From Phoenix dactylifera (lineage: Eukaryota > Streptophyta > Magnoliopsida > Arecales > Arecaceae): DNA of 64,000 nucleotides. Shown one piece after another: positions 42,141 through 54,679 of this stretch. Position 1 is the stretch's first letter. Each line of letters opens with the position of its first letter. The notes beneath the pieces were generated by a model. It saw only the letters and a list, made by a program, of their open reading frames with translations, was not told the DNA's origin and ran no database searches. A program made the translations under genes and the position numbers. The stretch is from contig NW_024067990.1 in assembly GCF_009389715.1 (NCBI RefSeq), positions 186,001-250,000 on the forward strand, in the 5' to 3' direction.

Positions 42141-45100
42141 CTATGTATGCGTGGATGTATGTTTATCATGTGTAGATCATGATCAATAATATATATTCTC
42201 AATTTAAATACTTTTTCATGTATTTTAGCATGCTACCATAATGAAAACCATTCTTTTTTGTGTCATGCATAGGTTCAAGAACACCAAAACACGTCATTTT
42301 TTGATTTCTAGACATTTTTAGCAGCATAAATCATGATCGACGATATGGATTTTTGATTTGATTCCCCATTATTGATTTTGGAGTTGATATTCCTTTGCTC
42401 TTGAGGGGAGCGGGGCCTATCTCAGAGTGTGTATATACATATATAAGATATGCCTTGTACTTATGCATAGATTTTTGGAGGTTGCTGTGTCAGACACTTG
42501 GGGACACTTACACACTTGGCATCTGTGCCAAGTTCTAGGTAACGCTGGTTAAGACGGTTGCCTTTTGGTGTCTAGTGCCTCAGGCAATGTGTTAAAGGCG
42601 GCTTTTCCTTTTGACAACCTTGCAAAGAAATTTGAATTAAAAAAAAAGAAGATGTGCCTCATCCCATCCTAACATCTTCAGACTTGTTAACTTGGTGAAA
42701 ACAAGCTTGTTTAATACATATAAGATGATTAAATCTTATGCTTAGATCTTTAAGTTATGCTGCTAAAAACTATGATTGTAATATAATATAAACATAGGAC
42801 AGACAATCTAAATTCAAGTTATGAACCCTAAAACTCAAATTATTAAACTAGATAACCAGAGTTTTGATTGTGATAAGGACAGAATTGTCCTTGGTTGGGC
42901 TCAAAATTGATCCTTGCTTTTGTTAGTGGTATAAATATAACTAAAGGACCAAGCCTAGAAGGCTTTTTTTTAATTAAAAAAAAAATTCTTTTTGCAACAT
43001 AACAAATGTTGCCAAATTTAGCGACAGAAACCTGGCAGGGGATAAAGTTTTATCGCTAAATTGGATTATAAGTGAGGTCAGGATTATACTCTCGAACTTA
43101 TGCATAGGATAAAGTTTCATGTTCCATAATTATCTTACTGAATATATCTCGGGTAAGTTCCTATTTTGCATGCCATAATTGCATATTTTCTGTATTAATG
43201 GTTTCATCTTATCGTAGTTGGCTAGTTTATACGAATCTATTACTCCAATTCCACCTGAATACAGGATCCATCCTCCTGCTTAGCATTCTATATTTACATT
43301 CATATTTTTCTTTGCCAGTGTTTCTTTTTCCTTATATACAATGGAGACTAGTAAAGATACTCTTTTTTTTTCCTTTTTTTCCTTTATCTATCTATGATAG
43401 GGAGGAGTTATCTAATTGAATCATATATAAAGCCCAATGTTTGGTGTATGAAATCTTGACTGCTCGCCCTAAATTTATTTATCATTTTTTGCATGTGATG
43501 GGATCATGGGCCCCTTACGTGATTATGGTTTCCGCAACCCAGGGTCCTGTGAGGGGTGGACTGGGACAGACCTAACCTTGATTGTTTCTTTCCCCACAAA
43601 GTGGCTGCCCTAGGACTTACAGTATCATGATTGTCAGCGGATGCTTTTTTCCAATCCTTGTGTGTTCGCATTGCATGTGAAGGAATCATGGTCATCCATA
43701 GACCAGTGACCTGAATAACACATGTCAAGTGCTAGTTTACTTAAAGGCAGTAGTTACCTAATAGTCTTTTTAGTTTATTTTTGCAAAATCAGCTTCAGTT
43801 TGCACAAAGAAGATTGTTCATTGATGCTGCATTTATCAATATCATCGAAAGAAGCACTAGCAAGACTTGAAGCTTTTTGTTCCAATAGTTGAGCTGAGAT
43901 GATGATCTACAGCTGACCTGAACTTCTCTGTGGCTAGAGTGTCAAGCTTCTGTTGTTCATTTTTATGTCATGTTGACCATTACTGGATGCAGAGCATGCT
44001 TACTACTTCATAGGTGGTCCAGTCATGGTAACCTAGAGTAATGTGATTTATGAATTGGTTCTTCTTGCTAGATGACTTGGAGAAGTCTCCAGTCAAAACT
44101 ATCATATCTTGAGGATAAGATTCTGCCATTGACCCCCTAGTTTAATTTGCAGCTCAACCTTGTGCTCACTGCTTGATAAAGCATGACTAAATTACTTAAT
44201 CATTCCTTTTTGTTTGTGTAATCTAAATAATTGTAGATAATGAAGTTGTGATGGTGCATTTGGCAGCAGTGCCCTGTTTCTCTCTTCCTCATCTATTTAA
44301 GAGAAGTTTAGGCACCCATGGTTGAATTAATTAGCCATATCCTTGCCATTATCAATGTTGGTGGCAGGTAATTGCTTACTAATATCACGATCTTTTTAAG
44401 AGCATATATTGTTTTAGAGGTGGAGAATGAGGTAGCGCTTATTTGATGTTCTTGTGCAGGTGTGGGAGAGCAAGATTTTGTCAGATATGCATATTCTCGA
44501 GGTGCTCTATCCTCCAAGGGATCATCCCAGTCATGCGCAACCAGTTATCATACCACTTTATGCATCTCCAGCTCATCTTCTTCTCCAGTTAGTGGCAAAA
44601 CTGTAATCAGCATCAGAAACAAAGAGTGAGGTTCTTGTAGTCTAAGGCAGGAGTAATGGAAAAGGTATCAGTTGTAGGCTGATTGAAGTTCTCAGATGAT
44701 CTGATAAGAGAGATCAAAAACCTTTTTCTCCTTTCTGTTTTTTTTTTGTTTAATCTTTCAAATGAAGGCATTGCCCGGAATACTTGCTTCAATAGAAGGG
44801 TTTCATGTAGAAGCTGGCTGTATTCGTTCATGATGATGTTGGAGTAATCGAAGCTTCCAGTTACTGCATGCAATCCAATGTGTTTTTAGTCTCTACATTA
44901 TACATGATATCATTGTTCTGCCGTGCATGGAAACAAGATATATTATACTACTAAAGCAGGTCATGATTAATGGGCACAGGAATGGGGTACTTGGGTAAAT
45001 TGCTTCAGAGTATGCATGGCTATGGAAAGGTAGACACACAAGGTCCGCGAAGTGCACGGTCCAAACAAGACCGGATCCAGCTTAGCCTAGGAATGGGGTC

Positions 45101-45225
45101 ATAACAACTCTTTTGAGTTCCAAAGTGAAGGAACTGGAGCAAACCATGCAGGCATCGAGTGGAGGGAGCTACTTTTAGTCGTGGCTGCAGCAAGCGCTTA
45201 TGCCGCCCCATGGCCCTCTCTGTGC

Positions 45226-46315
45226 CTGCGATTGGGAGGATGCGACGCCTAGTAAGTTGCGGTCCAGAGACATGGTCCCACCACTCGTGTTGATCTCCAT
45301 GCCTGCGATTGGCAGGATGCAACGTTGAGTGGCAATTGAGCCTGGAGCTCAAAACGTTTTGGACGGTTCTGGATCTGATTTGTAAGCCCGACAGACCGGA
45401 TCGGCCTGAAATTTGAGCCCGTCCATTAGACTGGCTGGGCTCGAATTTACATCGGCTCAGCCCAAGCCCAACCTCAGCTCAGGATTATAGGATACATATA
45501 CGTTGCCCACGACCCGACCGGTGCCCTATTCACTTGATTCAGGAGGCAGCGGCTAGAGCTTCGTCCTCCGAAAGGCGACATTCTGGTGCTGTCCTTCAAT
45601 CTCCTCGATCGCAGCCACCTTCTCCGACCTAACTAGTCCTTGATGCAAAAGTCCAAGTTCTTGCTGGCGTCGTTCACAAAGCTGGTGATAAGGTTCATAA
45701 CGCGGTTGTAAACGACCTGGGTGAAGGACAGAGCCCCCTTTAGCAAAAAAAAAAAAAAAAAAGGACAGAACCCCGTGGCTGTCGTCGTCATAGTCGCCGT
45801 CAACCTGGAAGCATCCGATGGGAAGACGGCTAGGAGAATGATAACGGTGATGACGCCGGCGAAGGGATTGTGGGATCCATCCCGCCGGCATTTGAACCAA
45901 GCGGAAGAGGTGGTGATCTTAGCTGACGAGCGGTGTCGATCGATCTGGTTGGGCGTGTGAGGAGAAAATAGGGAAGGGGGAGGGGAGAAGGCGAGAATGG
46001 TGGAGATCAAGTTGCTCGGAGACGGCTCCAGCCCCTTCCACTGCAGCTGCTTCACCGACGAGATCCGCCCGTTCGTCATCTCCCCATGCACTCCGAGGCC
46101 TTTTCTCATTTAGTCCACTTGGTCCAGAAAGTTCGAGATCTGGGCCAAAGTCCCAAGCTGCCGGGCTTATATCCAGGAAGTAGCCCGAAGGCCTGACCGG
46201 GCTCGAGTCTGTCTAATATTAGTTTACCTGAAGCTGAGGCCGGCCGCCCAATAAGTGACAGCCTAGTCCACTGCTGGCGTCAATCTAAGTGCCTGCTATT
46301 GGCAGGATGCGGCTC
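45226..46315. repeat. Three dispersed copies of a short hairpin-forming repeat
   Basis: The phrase tgcctgcgattggcaggatgc (with small changes) occurs near 45226, 45299 and 46290. Its core cctgc...attggcagg can fold on itself. The last two copies bracket about 990 bp that includes the gene-like fragment at 45,553-46,110, which may be an insertion. Confidence 0.45.
45553..46110 (-). pseudogene. Unrecognised gene-like fragment
   Basis: A minus-strand frame of about 158 codons starts at 46109 and contains NGRISSVKQLQWKGLEPSPS, a hydrophobic stretch VITVIILLAVFPSD and FTQVVYNRVMNLITSFVNDA. It is interrupted in the middle by a run of about 18 A on the plus strand (45,747-45,764, reading as poly-Phe). 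I do not recognise the protein. GC content and codon appearance are more gene-like than the surroundings. A damaged gene copy is the likeliest reading. Confidence 0.3.
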
Positions 46316-46369
46316 CGAGCGGCAGCTCCTCCGACTGCTCGAGGACCAACGTCGCAAGTAGCATAAGCC

Positions 46370-47857
46370 ATGGGGTTCGCACTGGTTGTGAAAACAGCAG
46401 CAGCAGCAGCAGAGGCAGCCACAGTCCCTTTACCACCACTCGTCGCCCCCAGGCAGCACCACTTCCAGCTCCATCTCCACCTCCTTCCGTCCAACAACAG
46501 CACCGTGGCTACCCCGACAGCCGCAACATCGTCAACAGCAACAACAACAACATCGAGGTGGCAGCGGTGGAGGCAATCACCAACGCAACCTTCCGCCCAA
46601 GCTCTGCCGCCGCTGCTGCAACGCCCCCAAAAGCTATCCACCACGAATGGACAACAGCCCCACCTTCCTATCTCCAACACCCCCGAAAAGAACCAACCCG
46701 CCCCTGATACCAGCAGCATTAGCAGTGATGCGGAGGATGCAGGAAGAGGTGTCGTCCCAGAGACCTGTACGGCCACCGACGTCCTGCACCTCATGGACAG
46801 CCTTCAACTCCCCATCGAGGCGGACCTGTACCTGTCCCTCGTCAGGGAGTGCACCCACTCCGGGGACGCGTTCCAAGGCGCCCAAGTCCACGCCCACATC
46901 CAGCGGAGCCGCCCCCGCCTCCTGCGCCGCGCGGCCGGCCTTCCCCTCGCCAACCGCCTGCTGCTGATGTACGCCGCCTGCGGCCAACCGGACAGCGCCC
47001 GCCAGATGTTCGACCGAATGCCCTTCCGCGACGCCATGTCGTGGGCCGCCATGCTCGCCGCCCTCGCCCACAACGGCGGCCACCGGGAAGCACTGCAGCT
47101 GTTCACGGAGATGCGCGAGTCCGCGGTGGAGCCCGGCGATCGCTACTCGGACGCCCTCGTCCTTGTCACGACGCTCAGGTCATGCGTCAGAGCGAGGGAG
47201 CCGGGAGTCGCCCGGCAGGTGCATGGGCTAGCCCTCAAGGTGCTGGGAGAAAGCGGTGCTATTGGGTGCGGAGGGATAGGCAGCTCCCTGCTTCAGTGCT
47301 ACAGCATGCTCGGATGCCATCAAAGCGCCCGGAGGGTCTTTGAAAGGATAAGAGTTCGTTCTCGGGGTGCCGCGGCGTGGACGTGCATGATCACCGGATG
47401 CTGCAGAGAGGGGCGGTTCCAGGAGGCCTTGTACGTCTTCAGGGAGATGGGAAGAGCGGGGCACAGGAGGAACTGTCACGTCGTCTCGAGCATTCTCGCG
47501 GCATGTGCGAGGATCGGGGATGGTGGCTGGGGTGGGAGGCAGGTCCACGCCGGCGCCGTCAAGCTCGGGGTGGACGAGGATCGGTTTGTGGGGAGCAGCC
47601 TGGTGGATATGTATGCCAAGCATGGGCTCTTGAAAGACGCGAGGAGGGCATTCGAAATGATCGCTGGCTCCAGAGACTGCGTGTGCTGGAATGCGATGCT
47701 TGCCGGCTACGCACGCGGCGGATGCTGCTCGGAGGCGATCAGGTTGCTGTACGAGATGCGGGCGGCTGGAGTCAGGCCTCAGGAATTGATAGTCAGCGAA
47801 GTAAGGATCGCCTGTAGCAGCCGATTTTTGCAACGTCCAGAAAACCGTACAAATTAA
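46370..47857 (+). CDS. Pentatricopeptide repeat protein, PLS type, At1g31790-like
   Basis: A 495-aa intronless frame. The first about 130 residues are Ala/Thr/Gln-rich low-complexity sequence including trinucleotide-repeat-like GCA runs, plausibly an organelle transit peptide and linker. PPR repeats follow: LANRLLLMYAACGQPDSARQ with MFDRMPFRD (about 193-220), QVHGLALKVLG, AAWTCMITGCCREGRFQEAL, QVHAGAVKLGVDEDRF, VDMYAKHGLLKDARRAFEM and CWNAMLAGYARGGCCSEAIR. The leading block LMDSLQLPIEADLYLSLVRE and the order of repeats resemble Arabidopsis At1g31790 (from memory). PLS-type PPR proteins bind organelle RNA for editing or processing. No E/E+ or DYW domain is present, so it would need partners for catalysis. 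The 3' end converges with the membrane-protein gene 494 bp away. Confidence 0.9.
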   Translation: MGFALVVKTAAAAAEAATVPLPPLVAPRQHHFQLHLHLLPSNNSTVATPTAATSSTATTTTSRWQRWRQSPTQPSAQALPPLLQRPQKLSTTNGQQPHLPISNTPEKNQPAPDTSSISSDAEDAGRGVVPETCTATDVLHLMDSLQLPIEADLYLSLVRECTHSGDAFQGAQVHAHIQRSRPRLLRRAAGLPLANRLLLMYAACGQPDSARQMFDRMPFRDAMSWAAMLAALAHNGGHREALQLFTEMRESAVEPGDRYSDALVLVTTLRSCVRAREPGVARQVHGLALKVLGESGAIGCGGIGSSLLQCYSMLGCHQSARRVFERIRVRSRGAAAWTCMITGCCREGRFQEALYVFREMGRAGHRRNCHVVSSILAACARIGDGGWGGRQVHAGAVKLGVDEDRFVGSSLVDMYAKHGLLKDARRAFEMIAGSRDCVCWNAMLAGYARGGCCSEAIRLLYEMRAAGVRPQELIVSEVRIACSSRFLQRPENRTN

Positions 47858-48351
47858 ACAAAGAGGGTGCGATATAAGTTTCCCTTCTCAAAACCATGGA
47901 AGCATTTGCATGTTACAAGGCCTACTTTCCATCAGTTTTCAGTCCTGTGCTAATATGGAGAGCCCTGCTGTACAGAGCTACAGACTACAGAGAAGACACC
48001 AGGAATTTGGATCATCATCTGGTCCCCAAGAAGGTCTTCGTTTAGCGGCAAGAAACAAAGAAACAATCTCAAAGTATTTGCTCGTTGGCCGATAGGCCCC
48101 CGAAGTGAGGATCTGAACACAACTTGGACAGATAGCTGTAAAAAATTTCACCAACCCAACCTAGCAATAAACTGATGGATATTATGACAAGTATATTAAT
48201 GGGGAGCTTGCATCGATTTGACACAATCAGCAGGGACATGTTTCAGCATGTTATATGAAAAAAATCACTCCCACTCAAGCACAACACACAACTTCCTTGT
48301 TTGATTGCTAAAAATGTCTGTTTTGCTGAAGCATTCACAAAACATTAGAGA
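47858..48351. other. Convergent 3' flanks of the PPR and LAZ1-like genes
   Basis: No coding sequence. Presumed to hold both 3' UTRs. AT-rich blocks with possible polyadenylation words are present on both strands. Confidence 0.5.
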
Positions 48352-51300
48352 TCATCTTTTGTTCGAGTCATCAACTGCAGGAACCTTGGCAGGGTAATTA
48401 CAAAGATCCGTGTCAACCAACACTGAGAGATCATATGGCTGTGAAGCAGAAGCAGCACTTTCTTTGAGCAATGAAGATTTGATTGCTTCAAGGTCCATCT
48501 GGTTGTGTGATGTGCTCGATATCACAGGGCTATTGGAGCCAGATGTGGAGACGCTGGGCAGCTGTATCTCGTCTAATCTGCCCCCATACATGTGTTTGTT
48601 CCTTCTAACAGCATCCATCTCCTGCCCGGTTGGCACAAAGGTGCGTGATCGATACTTCCGTGCTCCCTCATCACCATCATTACTGTTGTAAAGCACATAG
48701 TCATGATAGGTTGGGGCAAACTGCATCAAGATAAAAAATCATGCTGAGACAACAACAAAAGCTGCGTATCTCTATACAATTCAAACTCTCAACACTTCCG
48801 CCAAAGTGAAAAAAACAAGGGAAAAAAAAATCCATCAGCGACACAAAGTAATAGTTTTCTAGAGAGATCACCTGGTGAACGGTGTCATGGTAAAAGTCGT
48901 TGAATTTCAAAGCATGAGCAAGGCTTCCACTCAGACCACCGGATCCACCAATATTGGCACCCGCATATTCCTTGTAGGGGAAGGCATATAAGTGGCCCAC
49001 AGCTGCTGCAAGCATCTCGACACATATAATGAAGTTTTGAAAATCAGCAGCTTCTTCTGCATTTTCTATAAACCCAGACTTGGCAGCAAGAAAAACCAAG
49101 ACACCCTGCATCGAAGATAGATCAATATCTTTCATATAAAGGTACAGTTATGTTTGCTAGAGACGTGAGAAGGGAAAAAATCACATATCTATCCTCCCCA
49201 CAAGTAACCTGCACACCACCATTCACTTTTCCCTCAACTATCTGAACAGACAATATGACTGTCTGAACCAGTCAACAAGAGGGCCTCACACTACCTAAAC
49301 AAGAACAGAATTAATCTAAGAACAAATACCTGCCAATATGTGAGGAAAACAACAGATTTGATTATGATAAACTTTGGGACTGGGTTGAATGGCCGAAGCA
49401 GATCTCTGCATGCCACATAGAACAAGGCAAGAGCATACAATGCCATTGAATATGATATAGTGTACATAATTGTGATATAAAGATAGGCTTGGTCCACGCT
49501 AAAATTTCCATCTTCGTATTTTCCTTTTGCATAGAGTATGAAGGTAATCACGACTAAAACAGGCTTCAGGATCACAAACTGCAAACCACCTTGCTTGCAT
49601 CTCCGTATAAAACGTCTGTTGGACCACAATCAGTAATGCATGATTCAGAAAAAAATAGATGCAACTAAATTCATCCCACCCAAGTATTTTAACAAATTAA
49701 ACACAGGGAATTATTCGATAAATAGAATGAATAATCACAGAAAAAAAGATGGATCTATCAATGAGTCACGCACCCATCAAGAGGAATAGCAGGAAAACAG
49801 CATGTCATCAGGCACCATGATGGCTTCAGAACTCGACCACTTAAGCTCAACACTACAGCACCTGGACCTCCCACCCATGCCAAGCAGAGTGAAAGGAAAT
49901 TATAAATGACCCAAGCTTCATAGCTGAAACAGTTCATGAATTTTCACATCAGTTTTCTGCACAATATCCTAAAAGAGTAAGATTCCTCACATTGCAGTCA
50001 CAATTACTGCTTTTTCAGAGAAAAAAAAAGGAAAGGTTCCCTTCTTTAGAACTGTACTTGAGAGTTTCCTATCTCATACGGCTCAGAACAAAAAAACTAC
50101 AAGTAAAGAATAAATGGGTGCAAAATGCAAGTGAAACTCCAGAAAGTAAAGCCACAAAAGACGAAACGTTGGCCCTTTTTATGAGAAACAAAGGATAAAA
50201 AAGGTTGGATGGCCAATGTGTAAGATGTTTTTTTTCAATATCACTAAAGAAGTATTGGGCAACAATATGAACTCAGATATACAAATGACAGCAATATGCA
50301 TTCCTTTTACATCAGAGCATCTGAAACCAGAAGTTTATCGCAATAGATTGTGATGGCAAGACACAGACCCAATGTGTACTCAGCAGAGCCCAGCCATAAG
50401 AAAGTTGACGAAAGTATATGTTTGTTGAAGTTGCACTTTTGATAATATAATAAATAAAAAGTGTTAACATCCATGTGCTTTAATATGATGAACACATAAG
50501 TCAACATGGAATTCTCCATGTGCCTCAAAAAGTGCACCAATTAGCTTGCATGACAAGACCTGAAGAAAAGGCAGCATTCACTAATTGAGCTGAGAACATG
50601 CCATAATAAGGCTTGAAAAGATAACTAGCATCTTGTGACTATGACTAAGACACTACAAACACAGGAGACATCATCAAGTTTATACCTAATGTCCACTAAT
50701 AATAAAAAAATATGCAACACCGGTTAATATTAAAACAACGAACAGAAAGATGTTCCAAGGTTACTCGAACTGTGCTAAACCAGCCAGTTTGAAACGTACC
50801 AAACCAGACCAGTCAATTACAGCATTATTCAAGCCATCGATTTGGTATAATGCTCTTTCCCCTCCCCCATTCAAATCATCTCCCCTCAGCTTCACTAGAT
50901 TTCGAAACCCTAACCCCCCATCCTTGTAAAGTCGACAACAATGGCATATGATGACGACGACGAGGCAAGGCCGGCTCAACCCTTAGGCGATTGAGGCGGT
51001 CGCCTAAGGCCCCGACCTAAAGAAGGCCCCTACTTAATTTTCCATTTTTTTTATAAGCAATGAATGCTAGAAATTAATGTAAGTTTATTTTTTCAACTTC
51101 CATCCACATGATAGGGAAGGCTTCAAAGAAATAAATTACGTAATAAATTGTCCTCTATTCCCAGTTTCCACACATGGAAGGCCTCAAAAGTTGTTTAGTT
51201 TCTCTATTTCCGATGCTAGAAGGCCTCAGAAATTGATTAGATTCTCTTTTCCCACGCCAAGAAGGCCCCAAAATCCAAATCCCTATATTTTAGATGCTAC

Positions 51301-51768
51301 TCCAATTTATTAGGATTCTACTACCCTTTTAACATTTATGGAATTTCAATACTAGGGAATATGTTTAAATAAAAAAGAAGTCAAAAATAGCCGTTGGGAT
51401 ATTGTTAACAATACCTGTAACAGTTGCTTCTGCTGGAAGAAGTTTTTCAAAATTAAAGTTGATAAAATCTTATTTGCGGTCAACTATATCATAAGAAAGA
51501 TTAAATGGATTAGCTATATTATCGATTGAAAATAGTATTTTTATGAATCTTGAGTACAAAAGTTTGATTAGTAATGTTGCATCTCAAAAAGCTAGAAGAA
51601 TTATTTTTAAATAAATATTTTAAAGTATTTTGCACTTATTAAAATTTTTTCATCATTTTTTTTAAAAAAAGACCTCTCTTAGTGACTTGGACTTAGGCCC
51701 CCAAATGCCTTGAGCCACCCCTGCGACGAGGTCCCTAGCCAAGTCTCTCTCTCCCTCTTCTCCCCCCG

Positions 51769-51811
<43 letters not shown>

Positions 51812-54619
51812 GGTCCCCTGGAGCTCTCAAAGCTCTCGTGTGACAGCTCAAACCCCCCCTCTCTCTCTCTCTCTCGCTCTCGCTCTCTTTACCTCTCTCT
51901 CTTCCTCTCTCTCTCTCCTCCCTCTCCCTCTCCTCCCTCTCCCTCTCTCTAGCTCTATGCCCCAGAACGGCATGGTACGGATCTGTACAACACCAAACCA
52001 GCCACCGGCCGATACAATCTTTGATACCAATTCAACGAATCTTGAAGATGCCAATATGGAAATATCTTTGTGCCATCCAATAGTCTGCCTAATAACTTGC
52101 ATGAAAAGCCATGAAAATCGGCAGCACCCATATTAGTTGGATGATCCATGTCTAATATCTACTCTGTGCTAGATATTAGACAACGGTATGTTTAATTTGG
52201 CTTCAAAAACTAAATTTCTTTACATAAAATTCCTAATTGCATGTAAAGATGATTTGAAATTCTTATTTAAATGTTCATAACATGTCCATTTTCCACCGTA
52301 AATCAACCAAAGTACTCTAAGAGAAAATTATACAGGTAACCCCAACATATTCCCATTTCATGCACAACTTTGCACAATGTTAGGATCTTTCCATGCTTAA
52401 GCATGCCAAAGCCAACAGAGAACAGCAGAGCACAGCAGAGCACATTCATGATTCTGCAAACCTTTTTTTTAGTGATTAATAAATCTCCTCAAATAACAAT
52501 CCTGTAACTCCTCAGAATACCCAAGTATTTTCACAACCTTAATTAACAAATAAGCCCTTCAAAGAATCAGAAAGACGAGGCATTAAACCAAGGTTCCATG
52601 TGACCAAGGGAGCAGCAACAAAAATGAACATCATGTAATTGACTTTCAAAAAGGCCTGGTTTCTCTCAAATTATGTTCCCCACGATTCATCAAAAATTAG
52701 CATATTGATGTAGATGACCCAACGTTCAAGTGAATTGCATAACCCAATAAAGTAGGACCACAGATGAGTAACAGTCAATCTTGAAGAATAGAAAACTATG
52801 GATTTGGTACAAGATATTAGCTTAATGTCTAGTTCCAAAAAATATGACAAAGGTATTAAAAAAAATCCAAGGATTGAAGGAATCAGGATGCAAGAGAAAC
52901 AAAGGGTGTCATGTGGGTGTGAGAGATGATCTATCAGAAGGTGAGTTGCCATGCCTAGAAAACTTAATTTTGCAGTAAAAGATGATGGACAGCAACCAAT
53001 CAATCAGCAGAAACTTTAGAACTAATGTCAAATAATTTTAGATCGACAGCAGTTAGTACAAATTTGGGCAATGAGGTGAAATTACAGATATTTTTAATAT
53101 CTCTCCAAGTTTTAGGAACAAAAACTAGTTGCATTGCAATCAGCAGTAATAAAAAGAGATAACAGCTGGATTACAGAAGAATTGAAACAAAAAGAGAGAG
53201 GACAAAAGAAAAACACACGCACACAGAGAAGAGTTGGCCAAAATTGGCTGGTTTCCTCTTCTTATTCCTCTTCAGGAAAAAAACAAAAGAAAAGAAAAAA
53301 AAGAAAACCGAGATAAATCGCCCTTACGCTTGATCAGAAGTCTTTAAAACATTTTTTCACTCTTTAGATGCTCTACTTACAAAAGAAAAGAAACAAGAAA
53401 GTTGCAAGGGCATGTTACTCCAGCATGGACAGTAAAGGTTATGCGATGCAAACAGAAACAATAAGCCTCTTTCTTGGGCCAACTCTATATCATTTGATGC
53501 GTTCGATGCCCATATATGTCCCATTAGTGCTAGCAGCTAACTAATGTAAGCCCTGGGATACCTCAGTTGTTGCCTATCTGATATCCTAATTTGAGCATCA
53601 TTCAAACAACGATCTGGATGATGCCAGAGCTGATTATCGCACTTGGTCCATCCCCCATAAATCTTAACAAGTGATCTTCAACAATGACATCAAAAAATTC
53701 TCCAAGCCTAATCCTGTTGGTAGCTTCTCTCCGTGCTGCACATGCGTGGAAACAAAAATACAGAATTTACTCGCTCTCAGACACAAACTTCATATAATTG
53801 GATGTTGTTTGCTTTCTTCCTCAAAGCAAAAACTATATGACAGGCATGATCCACTCCAAGAGGTCAGCAAACGCTCATAGAAATAAATGTTAAATTGTTG
53901 ACCAAAGATAAATTATGTTTTGCCCATCCCAACACATTGGCATCAAATCTCTTTTTTTTAATAGAAAAAGGTGAATAGCAATAAGGATTTATTAGACAAA
54001 TCATTTTGCCACATCTCAACAGAATGGGCACTAAAGCCTTGCATCCCAAAGCCTTTACTTGTATCCTCTTGTACCACCAGTATCTATGTTCCCACAATCC
54101 CAACTTAGGTCTCCATATATAAGCCCTCCCTTCCCTCACCTCCCACCCCCAACTAGTCCAACCTCAAGGGAAGAAAAAAGGAACAAAATAATGACAAGAC
54201 AATGTTGACCATGTTGGCTCCATATTACTGCACCCAATTATTCCTAAAATTGGTTGTTAATTGTGGAAGCATGTAAACTATTTCTCCTTACAATAGATTT
54301 ATTTCTATTAGTCTATCACACTTCCTCCTTTAGTCTAAAATTTTACTTGTCATTACTTCATTCACCACCAATCCTCACTAACTTTAACTACCAACTTTAC
54401 CCACATGTAACGAGTTCTAACCATCACAGTTCTTGCAGACATTATAATTACTTGGCAATTCCGATCGTGCTCATATTAAAAAAGAAAATTCTGTTTGCCC
54501 ACAGATTCTATATATTAATAACCCTACAGATCAATTACTATAATTCCCAATAAACTTGGTCAAATGCATATATACATACATACATATATGTATACATACA
54601 AACATATATAAATATATAT

Positions 54620-54679
<60 letters not shown>

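Larger units (their letters stand above)
40300..42620. mobile_element. Nested degenerate DNA elements (outer about 40300-42620, inner about 40745-42543)
   Basis: The outer ends read GTTGTCAAAGG on the left (40304) and, on the right, TTTGACAAC (42610-42618), with caggcg/aaggcg-rich subterminal sequence on both sides. The inner ends read GTTACCTAGAA (40745) and CTAGGTAAC (42535-42543), with gccgacactt/acacttggg-type subterminal words. I found no clean target duplication for either, so the calls rest on the inverted ends alone. Confidence 0.4.
37091..46369. other. 9.3 kb repeat-rich intergenic region, no convincing gene
   Basis: I see transposon debris and microsatellites, listed separately where definable. 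The first about 200 bp are the mTERF 3' flank. The stretch 38,490-38,920 has a 143-codon minus-strand frame of unknown nature. The stretch 43,000-45,000 is featureless AT-rich sequence. Confidence 0.5.

Noticed and set aside
46634-47833. Antisense and alternative frames over the PPR gene
   Set aside because: They arise from high GC content. Only the frame 46370-47857 has PPR motifs.
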